From: an uncultured Rhodoplanes sp.
Lineage (GTDB): Bacteria > Pseudomonadota > Alphaproteobacteria > Rhizobiales > Xanthobacteraceae
DNA length: 28,584 bases
Direction: 5' to 3'
Assembly (NCBI GenBank): GCA_936924235.1
Contig: CAKZHN010000012.1
Coordinates: forward strand, 1 to 28,584
The position numbers were made by a program, and so were the translations under genes. This document shows positions 16,998-24,417 of this stretch, piece after piece; position 1 is the first letter of the stretch; every line of letters starts with the position of its first letter. Below the pieces are notes generated by a model, which had not been told where the DNA came from, searched no databases, and saw nothing but the letters and a program-made list of their open reading frames with translations.

Positions 16998-17765
16998 ATG
17001 AGCAAAATTGAAATTGTGCCGCCCTCGCCGGTTCAGCCCGCCGCCGATGGTGTGATCCCGCTTCAAGACCGTGCCGCCTTGTTGACGTCGCTTGCGGTGC
17101 TGTCGCCGCCGGAACGGCTGGCGCGGCTGCGCCAGGAGCTTGCCGGCAAGATCACGCTGACCACGAGCTTCGGCATGGAAGGCCAGGTCATCCTGCATTG
17201 GATCGCCGAGCAGGATCTCGATATCGACGTGGTGACGCTCGACACAGGCCGGCTGTTTCCCGAGACCTACGAGCTGTGGGCGCAGACCGAGCAGCGCTAC
17301 GGCCGCACCATCCGGGCGATCTATCCGGAGCCCGTGGCGCTCGAAACGCTGGTCGCGCAGCAGGGCATCAACGGCTTCTACCAGTCACGCGACGCACGCG
17401 AGGCCTGCTGCAACGTGCGCAAGGTCGATCCGCTGCGGCGCGCGCTCGAGGGAGCGCAGGCCTGGATCACCGGGCTGCGCGCCGATCAGTCGGCGTTTCG
17501 TTCGCAGTCCTCCGTGGTCATATTCGACACCGGGCGCAACCTGCTCAAGGTCAGCCCGCTGTTCGACTGGACCCGGCAGGCCGTCGCCGACTTTGCCGCG
17601 GCCAACAACGTGCCGATCAACAAGCTGCACGCCCAGGGCTTCGTCTCGATCGGCTGCGCGCCCTGCACGCGCGCGATCGCGCCGGGCGAGCCCGAGCGCG
17701 CCGGCCGCTGGTGGTGGGAAACCGAAGACAAGAAGGAGTGCGGGCTGCACCTGCCCCGCAGTTAA
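16998..17765 (+). CDS. cysH: Assimilatory APS reductase (CysH family)
   Basis: Reduces adenylyl sulfate to sulfite plus AMP using thioredoxin; cytoplasmic, 255 residues. The core shows TTSFGMEGQVILHWI and VVTLDTGRLFPETY for nucleotide binding. It also has both cysteine pairs that mark the [4Fe-4S] APS-reducing type: C137-C138 (ACCNVRKVDPL) and C220/C223 (IGCAPCTRAI). The catalytic cysteine is C248 in the C-terminal KKECGLH. PAPS reductases lack the paired cysteines, so APS is the expected substrate and no APS kinase would be needed. It starts six bases after the G-domain gene with no strong ribosome-binding site, which suggests coupled translation. The product feeds the sulfite reductase made by the divergent operon. 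Confidence 0.94.
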   Translation: MSKIEIVPPSPVQPAADGVIPLQDRAALLTSLAVLSPPERLARLRQELAGKITLTTSFGMEGQVILHWIAEQDLDIDVVTLDTGRLFPETYELWAQTEQRYGRTIRAIYPEPVALETLVAQQGINGFYQSRDAREACCNVRKVDPLRRALEGAQAWITGLRADQSAFRSQSSVVIFDTGRNLLKVSPLFDWTRQAVADFAAANNVPINKLHAQGFVSIGCAPCTRAIAPGEPERAGRWWWETEDKKECGLHLPRS

Positions 17766-17777
17766 AATAATCCCAGT

Positions 17778-18098
17778 TCAGGCCGGCAGCTGATTGGCCG
17801 GCCTGTCGAGGCTGCGCTTGACCTCGACCGCCTGGGCGGCCTGCTTGCGGATCTGCGCGGCCACCGGCATCAGGAGCTCGCGCGCCTGCTGAATGCCACT
17901 GCGTGCGGTGTCGAGCTTGGTGTCGCCAGGCAACGGCGTGTCGTTGAGCCTGCGGTCGATGGCTGCAATCACCCGCTCGACCTCAAGGCGGGGCCCCTCG
18001 CCCACCACCATCTCGGCGGCCAGCAGCCGCACCAGATGCAGCAACGCGGCCACCGTAACCTTGGTGTCGTCTGGAGCGTCGATCTCGCTCGGGCTCAT
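17778..18098 (-). CDS. Conserved hypothetical protein, 106 residues
   Basis: I do not recognise the family. The protein begins MSPSEIDAPDDTKVTVAALL and is mostly helical in appearance. It has a leucine-rich segment (LLHLVRLLAAEM), then VERVIAAIDRRLND and a C-terminal amphipathic, possibly coiled stretch (IQQARELLMPVAAQIRKQAAQAVEVKRSL). No cysteines, signal peptide or membrane helix are visible, so it is likely soluble. The start is uncertain: ATG 18098 has only a G-rich stretch upstream, and in-frame ATGs at 18119 and 18140 would add 7 or 14 residues. It is convergent with cysH, 12 bases apart, with no clear terminator between. It reads as coding by codon pattern and lack of a better frame, but evidence is moderate. 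Confidence 0.6.
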   Translation of the reverse strand: MSPSEIDAPDDTKVTVAALLHLVRLLAAEMVVGEGPRLEVERVIAAIDRRLNDTPLPGDTKLDTARSGIQQARELLMPVAAQIRKQAAQAVEVKRSLDRPANQLPA

Positions 18099-18335
18099 TG
18101 GGAGTCGCCCCCGGAGCATTCGTCCCTGTGTCAATTGCATATCGGATTCGTGTCACTTGCGCACCATCAGCAGTACTACCTACGCCGTTAGGCCGGGACG
18201 CCCATGTTGCAGCGCGGTCACGGCGCGGAGCAAAGGCCTTCACAACCGCGCGCGGTCTGGCTTCGCCCGATTGCCGCATGCGCGAAATTATGGACACAGT
18301 GCGCGCTGAAATCCGTCATGTTGGGGAGTAAGTGA
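18099..18335. other. Divergent intergenic region, no recognised feature
   Basis: These 237 bases lie between the small hypothetical gene (minus) and the L,D-transpeptidase gene (plus) and must contain their promoters. I see no convincing -35/-10 pair, no long inverted repeat and no RNA gene. The only clear signal is the ribosome-binding site GGGGAG shortly before ATG 18336. Confidence 0.4.
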
Positions 18336-18929
18336 ATGTTGTTGCGACTTTTTTCCGCAGTGCTGGCGATCGCGGCACTGGTCGGCTCGGTCGATTTCGC
18401 CCGGGCCCAGGCTGACAATGAACGCTTCATGATGCTGGGCGGCGGCGCGCCGCGCGCCAAGAACTACAATTTCTTCGGCTTCGGCGGCACCGACACGACC
18501 AAGAGCCGCGTGAACTACAGCGGCAGCGAGCGCCCCGGCACCATCGTCATCAACACCGCCGAGCGGAAGCTCTATCTGGTGGAAGAAGGCGGCTCCGCGC
18601 TCCAGTACGGCGTCGGTGTCGGCCGCGTCGGCTTCACCTGGAAGGGCACCCACAAGATCACCGCCAAGAAGGAATGGCCGGAATGGACGCCGCCGCCGGA
18701 GATGCGCCAGCGGGTCCGGGGCCTGCCGGTTCATATGAAGGGCGGCATCGAGAACCCGCTGGGCGCGCGGGCCATGTATCTCGGCAGCACGCTCTACCGC
18801 ATCCACGGCTCGAACGAGCCGGAGACCATCGGCCAGGCCGTGTCGTCGGGCTGCTTCCGCATGACCAATGACGACGTGCAGGATCTCTACGGCCGCGTCG
18901 CGGTCGGCACGACCGTCATCGTGCGATAG
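18336..18929 (+). CDS. L,D-transpeptidase (YkuD domain), exported
   Basis: Periplasmic cysteine transpeptidase that makes 3-3 peptidoglycan crosslinks or attaches proteins or other groups to peptidoglycan. The protein has 197 residues with a Sec-type signal peptide (about 1-24, cleavage after ARA). The YkuD domain starts near residue 67 with GTIVINTAERKLYLVEEGG. It ends with the active-site motif that begins with H157 and carries catalytic C173 in SSGCFRM. Rhizobiales encode many such enzymes and rely strongly on 3-3 crosslinks. GGGGAG precedes ATG 18336 at good spacing. A hairpin terminator follows the stop, so the gene appears to be monocistronic. Confidence 0.93.
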   Translation: MLLRLFSAVLAIAALVGSVDFARAQADNERFMMLGGGAPRAKNYNFFGFGGTDTTKSRVNYSGSERPGTIVINTAERKLYLVEEGGSALQYGVGVGRVGFTWKGTHKITAKKEWPEWTPPPEMRQRVRGLPVHMKGGIENPLGARAMYLGSTLYRIHGSNEPETIGQAVSSGCFRMTNDDVQDLYGRVAVGTTVIVR

Positions 18930-18951
18930 CGCCAGGCACCTGCCGACGACC

Positions 18952-18979
18952 AAAGGGGCCGGCTCGCGCCGGCCCTTTT
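18952..18979. terminator. Rho-independent terminator between convergent genes
   Basis: A perfect 8-bp GC stem, GGGCCGGC (18956-18963) and GCCGGCCC (18968-18975), closes a four-base loop. It is flanked by AAAG before and TTTT after. It lies 22 bases after the L,D-transpeptidase stop. With A's on one side and T's on the other it could work for both that gene and the DUF971 gene that ends at 18992 on the other strand. Confidence 0.8.
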
Positions 18980-18991
18980 CGTTGCGGTGCA

Positions 18992-19378
18992 TCAAGAGCG
19001 CATCGAAGGATCGCGGCTGAGCCCTTTGCTGGCCAGTTCGTCGAGATAGCCCTGCCACTTGCCGGCGCGGTCGCGGCCGAGCTCGGCCAGATAGTCCCAG
19101 CTGTAGATGCCGGTCGAATGCATGTCGTCGAAGGTCAGCCGCACGGCGTAATTGCCGATCGGCTGCACCTCCAGGATCGCGACCTGGCGCTTGCCGGGCA
19201 CCGTCTTGCGCTCCTCCGGCGAATGGCCCTGAACCTCGGCGCTGGGGCTCAAGACCCGCAAATACTCGGCCTCCAGCGCATAGCTCTCGCCGCCCTCGAA
19301 GGTCACGGTCAGCGAGCGGCGGTCCTTGGCCAGCCGCAATTCAGTCGGCCAGGGCCGGGTCTCAGGCGCTGCGGCCAT
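18992..19378 (-). CDS. DUF971 (GBBH-like N-terminal domain) protein
   Basis: A 128-residue protein of the DUF971 family, the small domain also found at the N terminus of gamma-butyrobetaine hydroxylase. Typical segments are WPTELRLAKDRRSLTVTFEGG, YALEAEYLRVLSPSAEVQGH, IGNYAVRLTFDDMHSTGIYS and WDYLAELG. In hydroxylases this domain binds zinc, but the stand-alone protein's function is unresolved; links to iron-sulfur carrier Mrp/ApbC proteins are known for some homologues. The start at ATG 19378 is set by GGGAG nine bases upstream; an in-frame ATG at 19567 would reach into moaA. It is divergent from moaA with about 100 bases between, suggesting a shared control region. Confidence 0.88.
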   Translation of the reverse strand: MAAAPETRPWPTELRLAKDRRSLTVTFEGGESYALEAEYLRVLSPSAEVQGHSPEERKTVPGKRQVAILEVQPIGNYAVRLTFDDMHSTGIYSWDYLAELGRDRAGKWQGYLDELASKGLSRDPSMRS

Positions 19379-19481
19379 TTCGATCTCCCAAAAACGCAAG
19401 TCCCGCCCTATATATAGCCGGAACCACGAACCTGGACGACGGGCCCGCTTCCCGTCACAATCCGGGCTGCCGAGGAACCTG

Positions 19482-20525
19482 ATGAACTTTGCCGGTCCCA
19501 TCACCGCTCTCGATCGCCCTGCCGCGCCTGTGGCGCCGCTGATCGACCCGTTCGCCCGCGCCATCACCTATTTGCGGGTCTCGGTGACCGACCGCTGCGA
19601 TTTCCGCTGCGTCTATTGCATGGCGGAACACATGTCGTTCCTGCCCAAGGCCGAGCTTTTGACGCTGGAAGAGCTCGACCGGCTCTGCACGGCGTTCGTC
19701 GCCAAGGGCGTGCGCAAGCTCCGCCTCACCGGCGGCGAGCCCCTGGTCCGGCGCGGGATCATGACGCTGTTCTCGTCGCTGTCGCGGCACCTGAGCAGCG
19801 GCGCGCTCGACGAGCTGACGCTGACCACCAACGGCTCGCAGCTCGAAAAATATGCCAAGGCGCTGAAGGACTGCGGCGTCGAGCGGATCAACGTGTCGCT
19901 CGATACGCTCGACCCCGACAAATTCCGCGCCATCACCCGCTGGGGCGACTTGAGCAAGGTGATGGCCGGCATCGAGGCTGCGCAGGCCGCGGGGCTGAAG
20001 ATCAAGATCAACGCGGTGGCGCTGAAAGGCGTCAACGAGGACGAGCTCGGCGATCTGGTCGCCTGGGCGCATGGCCGCGGCATGGACATCACCATCATCG
20101 AGGTGATGCCGCTCGGCGACGTGGGCGACCGGCTCGACCAGTACCTGCCGCTGTCGATGGTGCGGGCCCGCCTCGCCCAGCGCTTCAGCTTCGAGGACAT
20201 CGACTACAAGACCGGCGGTCCCGCGCGTTACGTGCGCGTCAACGAGACCGGCGGACGGCTCGGCTTCATCACGCCGATGACCCACAATTTCTGCGAATCC
20301 TGCAATCGCGTGCGCATCACCTGCACCGGCACGCTCTATATGTGCCTCGGCCAGGAGGATGCGGCTGACCTTCGCGCGCCGCTGCGCGCCTCCGAGTCCA
20401 ACGACACGCTCTATGCCGCGATCGACGATGCCATCACGCGCAAGCCCAAGGGCCACGACTTCGTCATCGACCGGCGCCACAAGCGCCCGGCGCTCGCGCG
20501 CCACATGAGTGTCACCGGCGGCTGA
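19482..20525 (+). CDS. moaA: GTP 3',8-cyclase MoaA
   Basis: Radical-SAM enzyme that starts molybdenum cofactor synthesis by converting GTP to 3',8-cyclo-GTP; 347 residues, cytoplasmic. The N-terminal SAM cluster motif is C39-x3-C43-x2-C46 (DRCDFRCVYCM), followed by LRLTGGEPLVRRG. The second [4Fe-4S] cluster is carried by the C-terminal CESCNRVRITCTGTLYMCLG stretch. The protein ends in Gly-Gly, the tail needed for catalysis. ATG 19482 is preferred because GAGGAA lies just upstream. The gene is followed by an EamA transporter gene 36 bases later. No other moa genes are in the window. Confidence 0.96.
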   Translation: MNFAGPITALDRPAAPVAPLIDPFARAITYLRVSVTDRCDFRCVYCMAEHMSFLPKAELLTLEELDRLCTAFVAKGVRKLRLTGGEPLVRRGIMTLFSSLSRHLSSGALDELTLTTNGSQLEKYAKALKDCGVERINVSLDTLDPDKFRAITRWGDLSKVMAGIEAAQAAGLKIKINAVALKGVNEDELGDLVAWAHGRGMDITIIEVMPLGDVGDRLDQYLPLSMVRARLAQRFSFEDIDYKTGGPARYVRVNETGGRLGFITPMTHNFCESCNRVRITCTGTLYMCLGQEDAADLRAPLRASESNDTLYAAIDDAITRKPKGHDFVIDRRHKRPALARHMSVTGG

Positions 20526-20561
20526 CCGCCCATTTGCGGTCCAACCGTCGGGAGAATTTCC

Positions 20562-21464
20562 GTGTCATCGAGCTTGAGCAGGAACCAGCGCGGCGTGTTG
20601 GCCATTTGCGGCTGCATGGCCTCCTACACCGTCAACGACGTACTGGTGAAGAAAATCCTCATGACCTACCCGGTGGGCGAGGTCATCTTCGTGCGCGGCG
20701 TCCTCACGACACTGCTGATCGGCGCGTTGGCTTTTGCACTCGGCCACGGCCGGGAGCTGCTGGCCGGACCGACCAGGCCCGTGGCACTCCGCTCGCTGTT
20801 CGACGGGCTCTCCACCGCGGCCTTCCTCGCCGCGCTGGCGCAGATGAAGCTCGCCAATATTGCGGCCGTGCTGCAGATCGCACCGCTCATCATCACCGCA
20901 CTGTCGGTGCTGCTCTATCGCGAGCTCGTCGGCTGGCGGCGCTGGGCTGCGATCGGCGTAGGCTTTCTCGGCGCCCTTCTGGTCATCAAGCCAATCCCGT
21001 CTGAATTCAACATCTGGTCGCTGATCGCGGCGGCCTCGGCGCTGGCCGCGGCACTGCGCGAGATCATGACGCGGCGGATCGGCCGCGCCCTCCCCGTGAT
21101 GGTCGTGGCCTTCTGGGGCTCAGCCGCGATCGGCTCGTTCGGCCTCGTGTTCCTGACCACCGAAGCCTGGCGGCTGTTCGCGGCCGCCGACCTGCTGCTG
21201 TTGTGCACTGCCGCGATCTTCATGTGCATCGCGCTGTATCTGATGGCGCTCGGCTTCCGCGACGTCGACCTCTCGGTGGTCGCCCCCTTCCGGTACAGCT
21301 ACCTGATCACCTCGGCGGTGGGCGGCTACATCATGTTCCGCGAGTTGCCGGACGAATTGACCGTGATCGGCGCGCTGATGATCGTCGGCGGTGGTATCTA
21401 CACGCTGCACCGCGAAGCCGTGACCCGCCGCGAGCTCACCATGAAAAGCACCACCGCGGCGTAA
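20562..21464 (+). CDS. EamA/DMT-superfamily permease
   Basis: Inner-membrane protein of 300 residues with about ten hydrophobic helices arranged as two EamA repeats (about 10-145 and 155-285). It opens with RGVLAICGCMASYTVNDVLVK. The second repeat contains SLIAAASALAAALREIMTRR and ends with the typical ELPDELTVIGALMIVGGGIY. The family exports or imports amino acids, nucleotide-sugar relatives and other metabolites; the substrate cannot be predicted. Translation starts at GTG 20562, set by GGGAGA six bases upstream. It may be read through from moaA, but a functional tie to molybdenum cofactor is not evident. Confidence 0.88.
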   Translation: MSSSLSRNQRGVLAICGCMASYTVNDVLVKKILMTYPVGEVIFVRGVLTTLLIGALAFALGHGRELLAGPTRPVALRSLFDGLSTAAFLAALAQMKLANIAAVLQIAPLIITALSVLLYRELVGWRRWAAIGVGFLGALLVIKPIPSEFNIWSLIAAASALAAALREIMTRRIGRALPVMVVAFWGSAAIGSFGLVFLTTEAWRLFAAADLLLLCTAAIFMCIALYLMALGFRDVDLSVVAPFRYSYLITSAVGGYIMFRELPDELTVIGALMIVGGGIYTLHREAVTRRELTMKSTTAA

Positions 21465-21640
21465 ATCCCAGCCCAATATCCAGCCCAAGACCCGGCCTAG
21501 GATACGGATACGACCAAGATTGAATTGACGAGCGGCGGGCCCTTCGGATTAGGTGGCAGCGGCCCGGCGGGGGGATGCAAACCGGGCCCAAGGGATGCGA
21601 CGCCTGCGGCAAACTGGCCGCCCGGAGGGGAAACCGGATT
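21465..21640 (+). other. Intergenic region before TRAP genes, short direct repeat
   Basis: These 176 bases separate the EamA gene from dctQ. A 9-base direct repeat, CCAGCCCAA, occurs at 21468-21476 and 21480-21488 with a 12-base period. An in-frame ATG at 21575 opens 22 codons of Cys/Gly/Arg-rich sequence ahead of the preferred dctQ start. No terminator for the EamA gene and no clear promoter was recognised. Confidence 0.35.
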
Positions 21641-22261
21641 TTGGACGGAACCATTCACTCGCTGCTGAAGCTCAGCCGCGGCATTGATGCCGTGAATAAA
21701 CGGTTCGGCATCATCGCAAACTATCTGGTGTTGTTCTCGGCGCTGCTCAGCGCCGCCAACGCCGCATTCCGCTACGGCATCAACGGCCTGATCGAGCTCA
21801 GCCGCGACTACCATTTCCTGTCCGGCATCCAGACCCTGGTTCACTGGTACGGCAACAACTCCAACGCCTTCCTCGAAGGCCAGTGGTACATGTTCGCCGG
21901 CATGGTGATGTTCGGCGCGGCCTGGACCTTGAAGGTCAACGAGCACGTCCGCGTCGACCTGGTCTACGGCATGGTCAGCGACCGGGCGCGTGTCTACATC
22001 GACCTGATCGGCGGGCTCTTGTTCCTGATGCCGATGTGCATCGTCCTGATGTACTTCACCTGGCCGTGGTTCGTCGGCGCTTTCAAGTCCGGCGAGGTGT
22101 CCACCAATGCGGGCGGCCTCGTCCGCTGGCCGGTGCTGCTGGTGCTGCCGATCGGCTTCGGGCTGGTCGCGCTGCAGGGCGTCTCCGAAATCATCAAATG
22201 CATCGCGGCGCTGACGATCGGCTACAGGCGCGAGCACGCCTACGAGAAGCCGCTGCAATGA
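21641..22261 (+). CDS. dctQ: TRAP transporter small permease (DctQ/FcbT2 type)
   Basis: Small membrane subunit of a tripartite ATP-independent periplasmic transporter, about 206 residues with four hydrophobic helices. The family signature in the middle is SNAFLEGQWYMFAGMVMFGAAWTLKVNEHVRVDLVYG. The long loop before it (about residues 50-85) is typical of the FcbT2 subgroup that pairs with TakP/FcbT1-type binding proteins. I chose TTG 21641 because GGAGGGG (21624-21630) lies ten bases upstream and the protein then begins as family members do (IHSLLKLSRGIDAVN). ATG 21575 would add 22 unlikely residues and sits directly on a G-run. The stop overlaps the dctM start by four bases. Confidence 0.87.
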   Translation: MDGTIHSLLKLSRGIDAVNKRFGIIANYLVLFSALLSAANAAFRYGINGLIELSRDYHFLSGIQTLVHWYGNNSNAFLEGQWYMFAGMVMFGAAWTLKVNEHVRVDLVYGMVSDRARVYIDLIGGLLFLMPMCIVLMYFTWPWFVGAFKSGEVSTNAGGLVRWPVLLVLPIGFGLVALQGVSEIIKCIAALTIGYRREHAYEKPLQ

Positions 22262-23688
22262 TAGATTTCGTGACACACAACATGGCCCCGCTGATGTTTG
22301 CGGGCATGATGCTGTTCATGGTGATCGGCTATCCGGCGTCATTCTCGCTCGCCGCGGTCGGCCTGTTCTTCGCCTTCATCGGCATCGAGCTCGGCCTGAT
22401 CCGGCCGGACTTCCTCGGCAATCTCACGTTTCAGCTCTACGGCATCATCTCCAACGACCTGCTCCTCGCCATTCCGTTCTTCACGCTGATGGGAACGATA
22501 TTGGAGAGATGCGGCTTGGCCGAGGACCTGTTGGAAGGGTTCGGCCAGCTGTTCGGCCCGGTCCGCGGCGGACTCTCCTACGCCGTGATCCTGGTCGGCG
22601 CCGTGCTCGGCGCCATCACCGGCACGGTCGCAGCGTCTGTGATCGCCATGGGCATCATCTCGCTGCCGGTGATGCTGCGTTACGGCTATTCGGTCCGCCA
22701 CACCACCGGCGTGATCGCGGCCTCCGGCACCATCACCCAACTCATTCCGCCGTCGCTGGTGCTGGTCGTGCTCGCCGACCAGCTCGGCAAGTCGGTCGGT
22801 GACATGTATCTCGGCGCGGTCGGCCCGAGCTTCATCCAGGTCGCGTTGTTTGCCGGCTACGTGCTGCTGCTGACCTACATCCGGCCGCAGGACGTTCCGG
22901 CGCTGCCGCTCGAAGCCCGCACGCTGCATGGCTGGGCGCTGATCTGGCGCTGCATCCGCGGCATGGTGCCGTCGCTGATCCTGATCTTCCTGGTGCTCGG
23001 CACCATCTTCATGGGGCTCGCCACCCCGACCGAGGCCGGCGCCATGGGTGTGGTCGGCGGCTTCGCGCTGGCCTGGGTCAACGGCCGGCTGTCCTGGGAC
23101 CTGGTCTATCAGGGCATGTCGTCCACCATGCGGATCACCGCCATGGTGGTGTTCATCCTGATCGGCGCCCGCGTGTTCAGCCTGGTGTTCCAGGGCGTCG
23201 GTGGCCGCGACTGGATCGAGCACATGCTCACCGGGCTGCCGGGCGGCACCGTGGGCTTCCTGGTCTTCGTCAACATCTTCGTCTTCATCATCGCGTTCTT
23301 TCTCGATTTCTTCGAGATCGCCTTCATCATCATCCCGATGCTGGCGCCCACTGCGGCCAAGCTCGGCATCGACCTGATCTGGTTCGGCGTGCTGATCTGC
23401 GCCAACGTGCAGACGAGCTTCATGCATCCGCCGTTCGGCTTTGCGCTGTTCTACATCCGCGGCATCGCGCCGCCCTCGGTGAAGAGCTCCGACATCTACC
23501 TCGGTGCAATCCCCTGGGTGGTCCTGCAGCTCATCCTGGTGGCGATCCTGATCATCTGGCCGCAGACCGTGACCTTCATGCTCGACGCGCCCCCCAAGGT
23601 CGATCCGAACATGATCGAGCAGCAGCTCCGCAACCTGCCCGGCCTCGACAACCCGCCGCCGCTGGAACTGGGCCCGCCGAAGCTCTAA
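22258..23688 (+). CDS. dctM: TRAP transporter large permease (DctM/FcbT3 type)
   Basis: Large sodium-coupled membrane subunit of the TRAP transporter, 476 residues with about twelve helices. DctM hallmarks are visible: LLAIPFFTLMGTILERCGLAEDL, GAVLGAITGTVAASVIAMG, SGTITQLIPPSLVLVVLADQ, and GLATPTEAGAMGVVGGFAL followed by FLDFFEIAFIIIPMLAPTAA. The C terminus has a soluble Pro-rich tail (after about residue 440) as in the FcbT3 subgroup. ATG 22258 overlaps the dctQ stop as ATGA, so the two are translationally coupled. The cognate binding-protein gene is probably the one at 24418-25506 on the other strand. Confidence 0.94.
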   Translation: MIDFVTHNMAPLMFAGMMLFMVIGYPASFSLAAVGLFFAFIGIELGLIRPDFLGNLTFQLYGIISNDLLLAIPFFTLMGTILERCGLAEDLLEGFGQLFGPVRGGLSYAVILVGAVLGAITGTVAASVIAMGIISLPVMLRYGYSVRHTTGVIAASGTITQLIPPSLVLVVLADQLGKSVGDMYLGAVGPSFIQVALFAGYVLLLTYIRPQDVPALPLEARTLHGWALIWRCIRGMVPSLILIFLVLGTIFMGLATPTEAGAMGVVGGFALAWVNGRLSWDLVYQGMSSTMRITAMVVFILIGARVFSLVFQGVGGRDWIEHMLTGLPGGTVGFLVFVNIFVFIIAFFLDFFEIAFIIIPMLAPTAAKLGIDLIWFGVLICANVQTSFMHPPFGFALFYIRGIAPPSVKSSDIYLGAIPWVVLQLILVAILIIWPQTVTFMLDAPPKVDPNMIEQQLRNLPGLDNPPPLELGPPKL

Positions 23689-23762
23689 ATCCGTTCCCCG
23701 TCGGGCTATGGTCCGGGCGTCACAGGCGCCGCCGGTGCGGCCAATTATTGAGCGGAGGTCTC

Positions 23763-24338
23763 GTGCAAAAGGAGCGATTGACGGCGTTCAGCGATGGCGT
23801 GATCGCCATCATCATCACCATCATGGTCCTCGAGCTGAAGGTGCCGCATGGGGAGGACTGGGCGGATCTAGCAAAGCTCGTCCCGACGTTCCTCAGCTAC
23901 GTGCTCAGCTTCGTTTATGTCGCGATCTACTGGAACAACCACCATCACCTCCTCCACACCAGCGAACGGGTCAACAGCGCCATTCTCTGGGCCAACATGC
24001 ACCTGTTGTTCTGGCTGTCGCTGATCCCGTTTGCGACGGGCTGGATGGGTGAAAATCATTTCGCGGCGCTGCCGACCGCGCTCTACGGCGTCTCGCTGCT
24101 GATGCCCTCGGTCGCCTACGTCATCCTGCAGTGGACCATCGTCCGGCTTCACGGCCGCCACGGCATTCTGGCGAGAGCGCTCGGCCGAGACTACAAGGGC
24201 AAGATCTCCACGATCCTGTACCTCGTTGCGATCCCGGTGGCGTTCTTTGCGCCGTGGCTGGCGCAGACGATTTATGTGGCCGTTGCGCTGCTATGGCTCT
24301 GCCCGGACCGCCGCATCGAGCGGGCGCTGAAAACTTAA
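23763..24338 (+). CDS. TMEM175/DUF1211 family membrane protein
   Basis: A 191-residue membrane protein with about six helices and the family motif F9-S10-D11 near the start (RLTAFSDGVIAIIITIMVLEL). This motif forms the first pore-lining helix in TMEM175, a potassium channel without the usual selectivity filter; bacterial members are smaller, single-repeat relatives. The helix-2 stretch SYVLSFVYVAIYWNNHHHLLH is also typical. GTG 23763 is chosen because GGAGGT lies four bases upstream, a little tight; TTG 23748 lacks a site. It stands between the TRAP permease genes and their likely binding-protein gene. A potassium-leak role is inferred from the family; no link to transport by TRAP is known. 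Confidence 0.85.
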   Translation: MQKERLTAFSDGVIAIIITIMVLELKVPHGEDWADLAKLVPTFLSYVLSFVYVAIYWNNHHHLLHTSERVNSAILWANMHLLFWLSLIPFATGWMGENHFAALPTALYGVSLLMPSVAYVILQWTIVRLHGRHGILARALGRDYKGKISTILYLVAIPVAFFAPWLAQTIYVAVALLWLCPDRRIERALKT

Positions 24339-24367
24339 GGCCGGCCTCCGTCATCCGCCCCAATGAC

Positions 24368-24395
24368 GAAGCCCCGGAGCGCGCTCCGGGGCTTC
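24368..24395. terminator. Perfect 28-base palindromic terminator
   Basis: The arms GAAGCCCCGGAGC (24368-24380) and GCTCCGGGGCTTC (24383-24395) pair without mismatch, and GCTTTTCG follows. It lies between the convergent TMEM175-like gene and the TRAP binding-protein gene and should stop transcription from the plus strand. The stem also forms on the minus strand, with a weaker tail. Confidence 0.88.
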
Positions 24396-24417
24396 GCTTT
24401 TCGACTGAACGCCTCGC

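Noticed and set aside
22339..23427. 362-codon open frame on the minus strand within dctM
   Set aside because: Its translation is almost wholly His/Gln/Asp/Glu/Arg, the usual complement of a hydrophobic permease gene.
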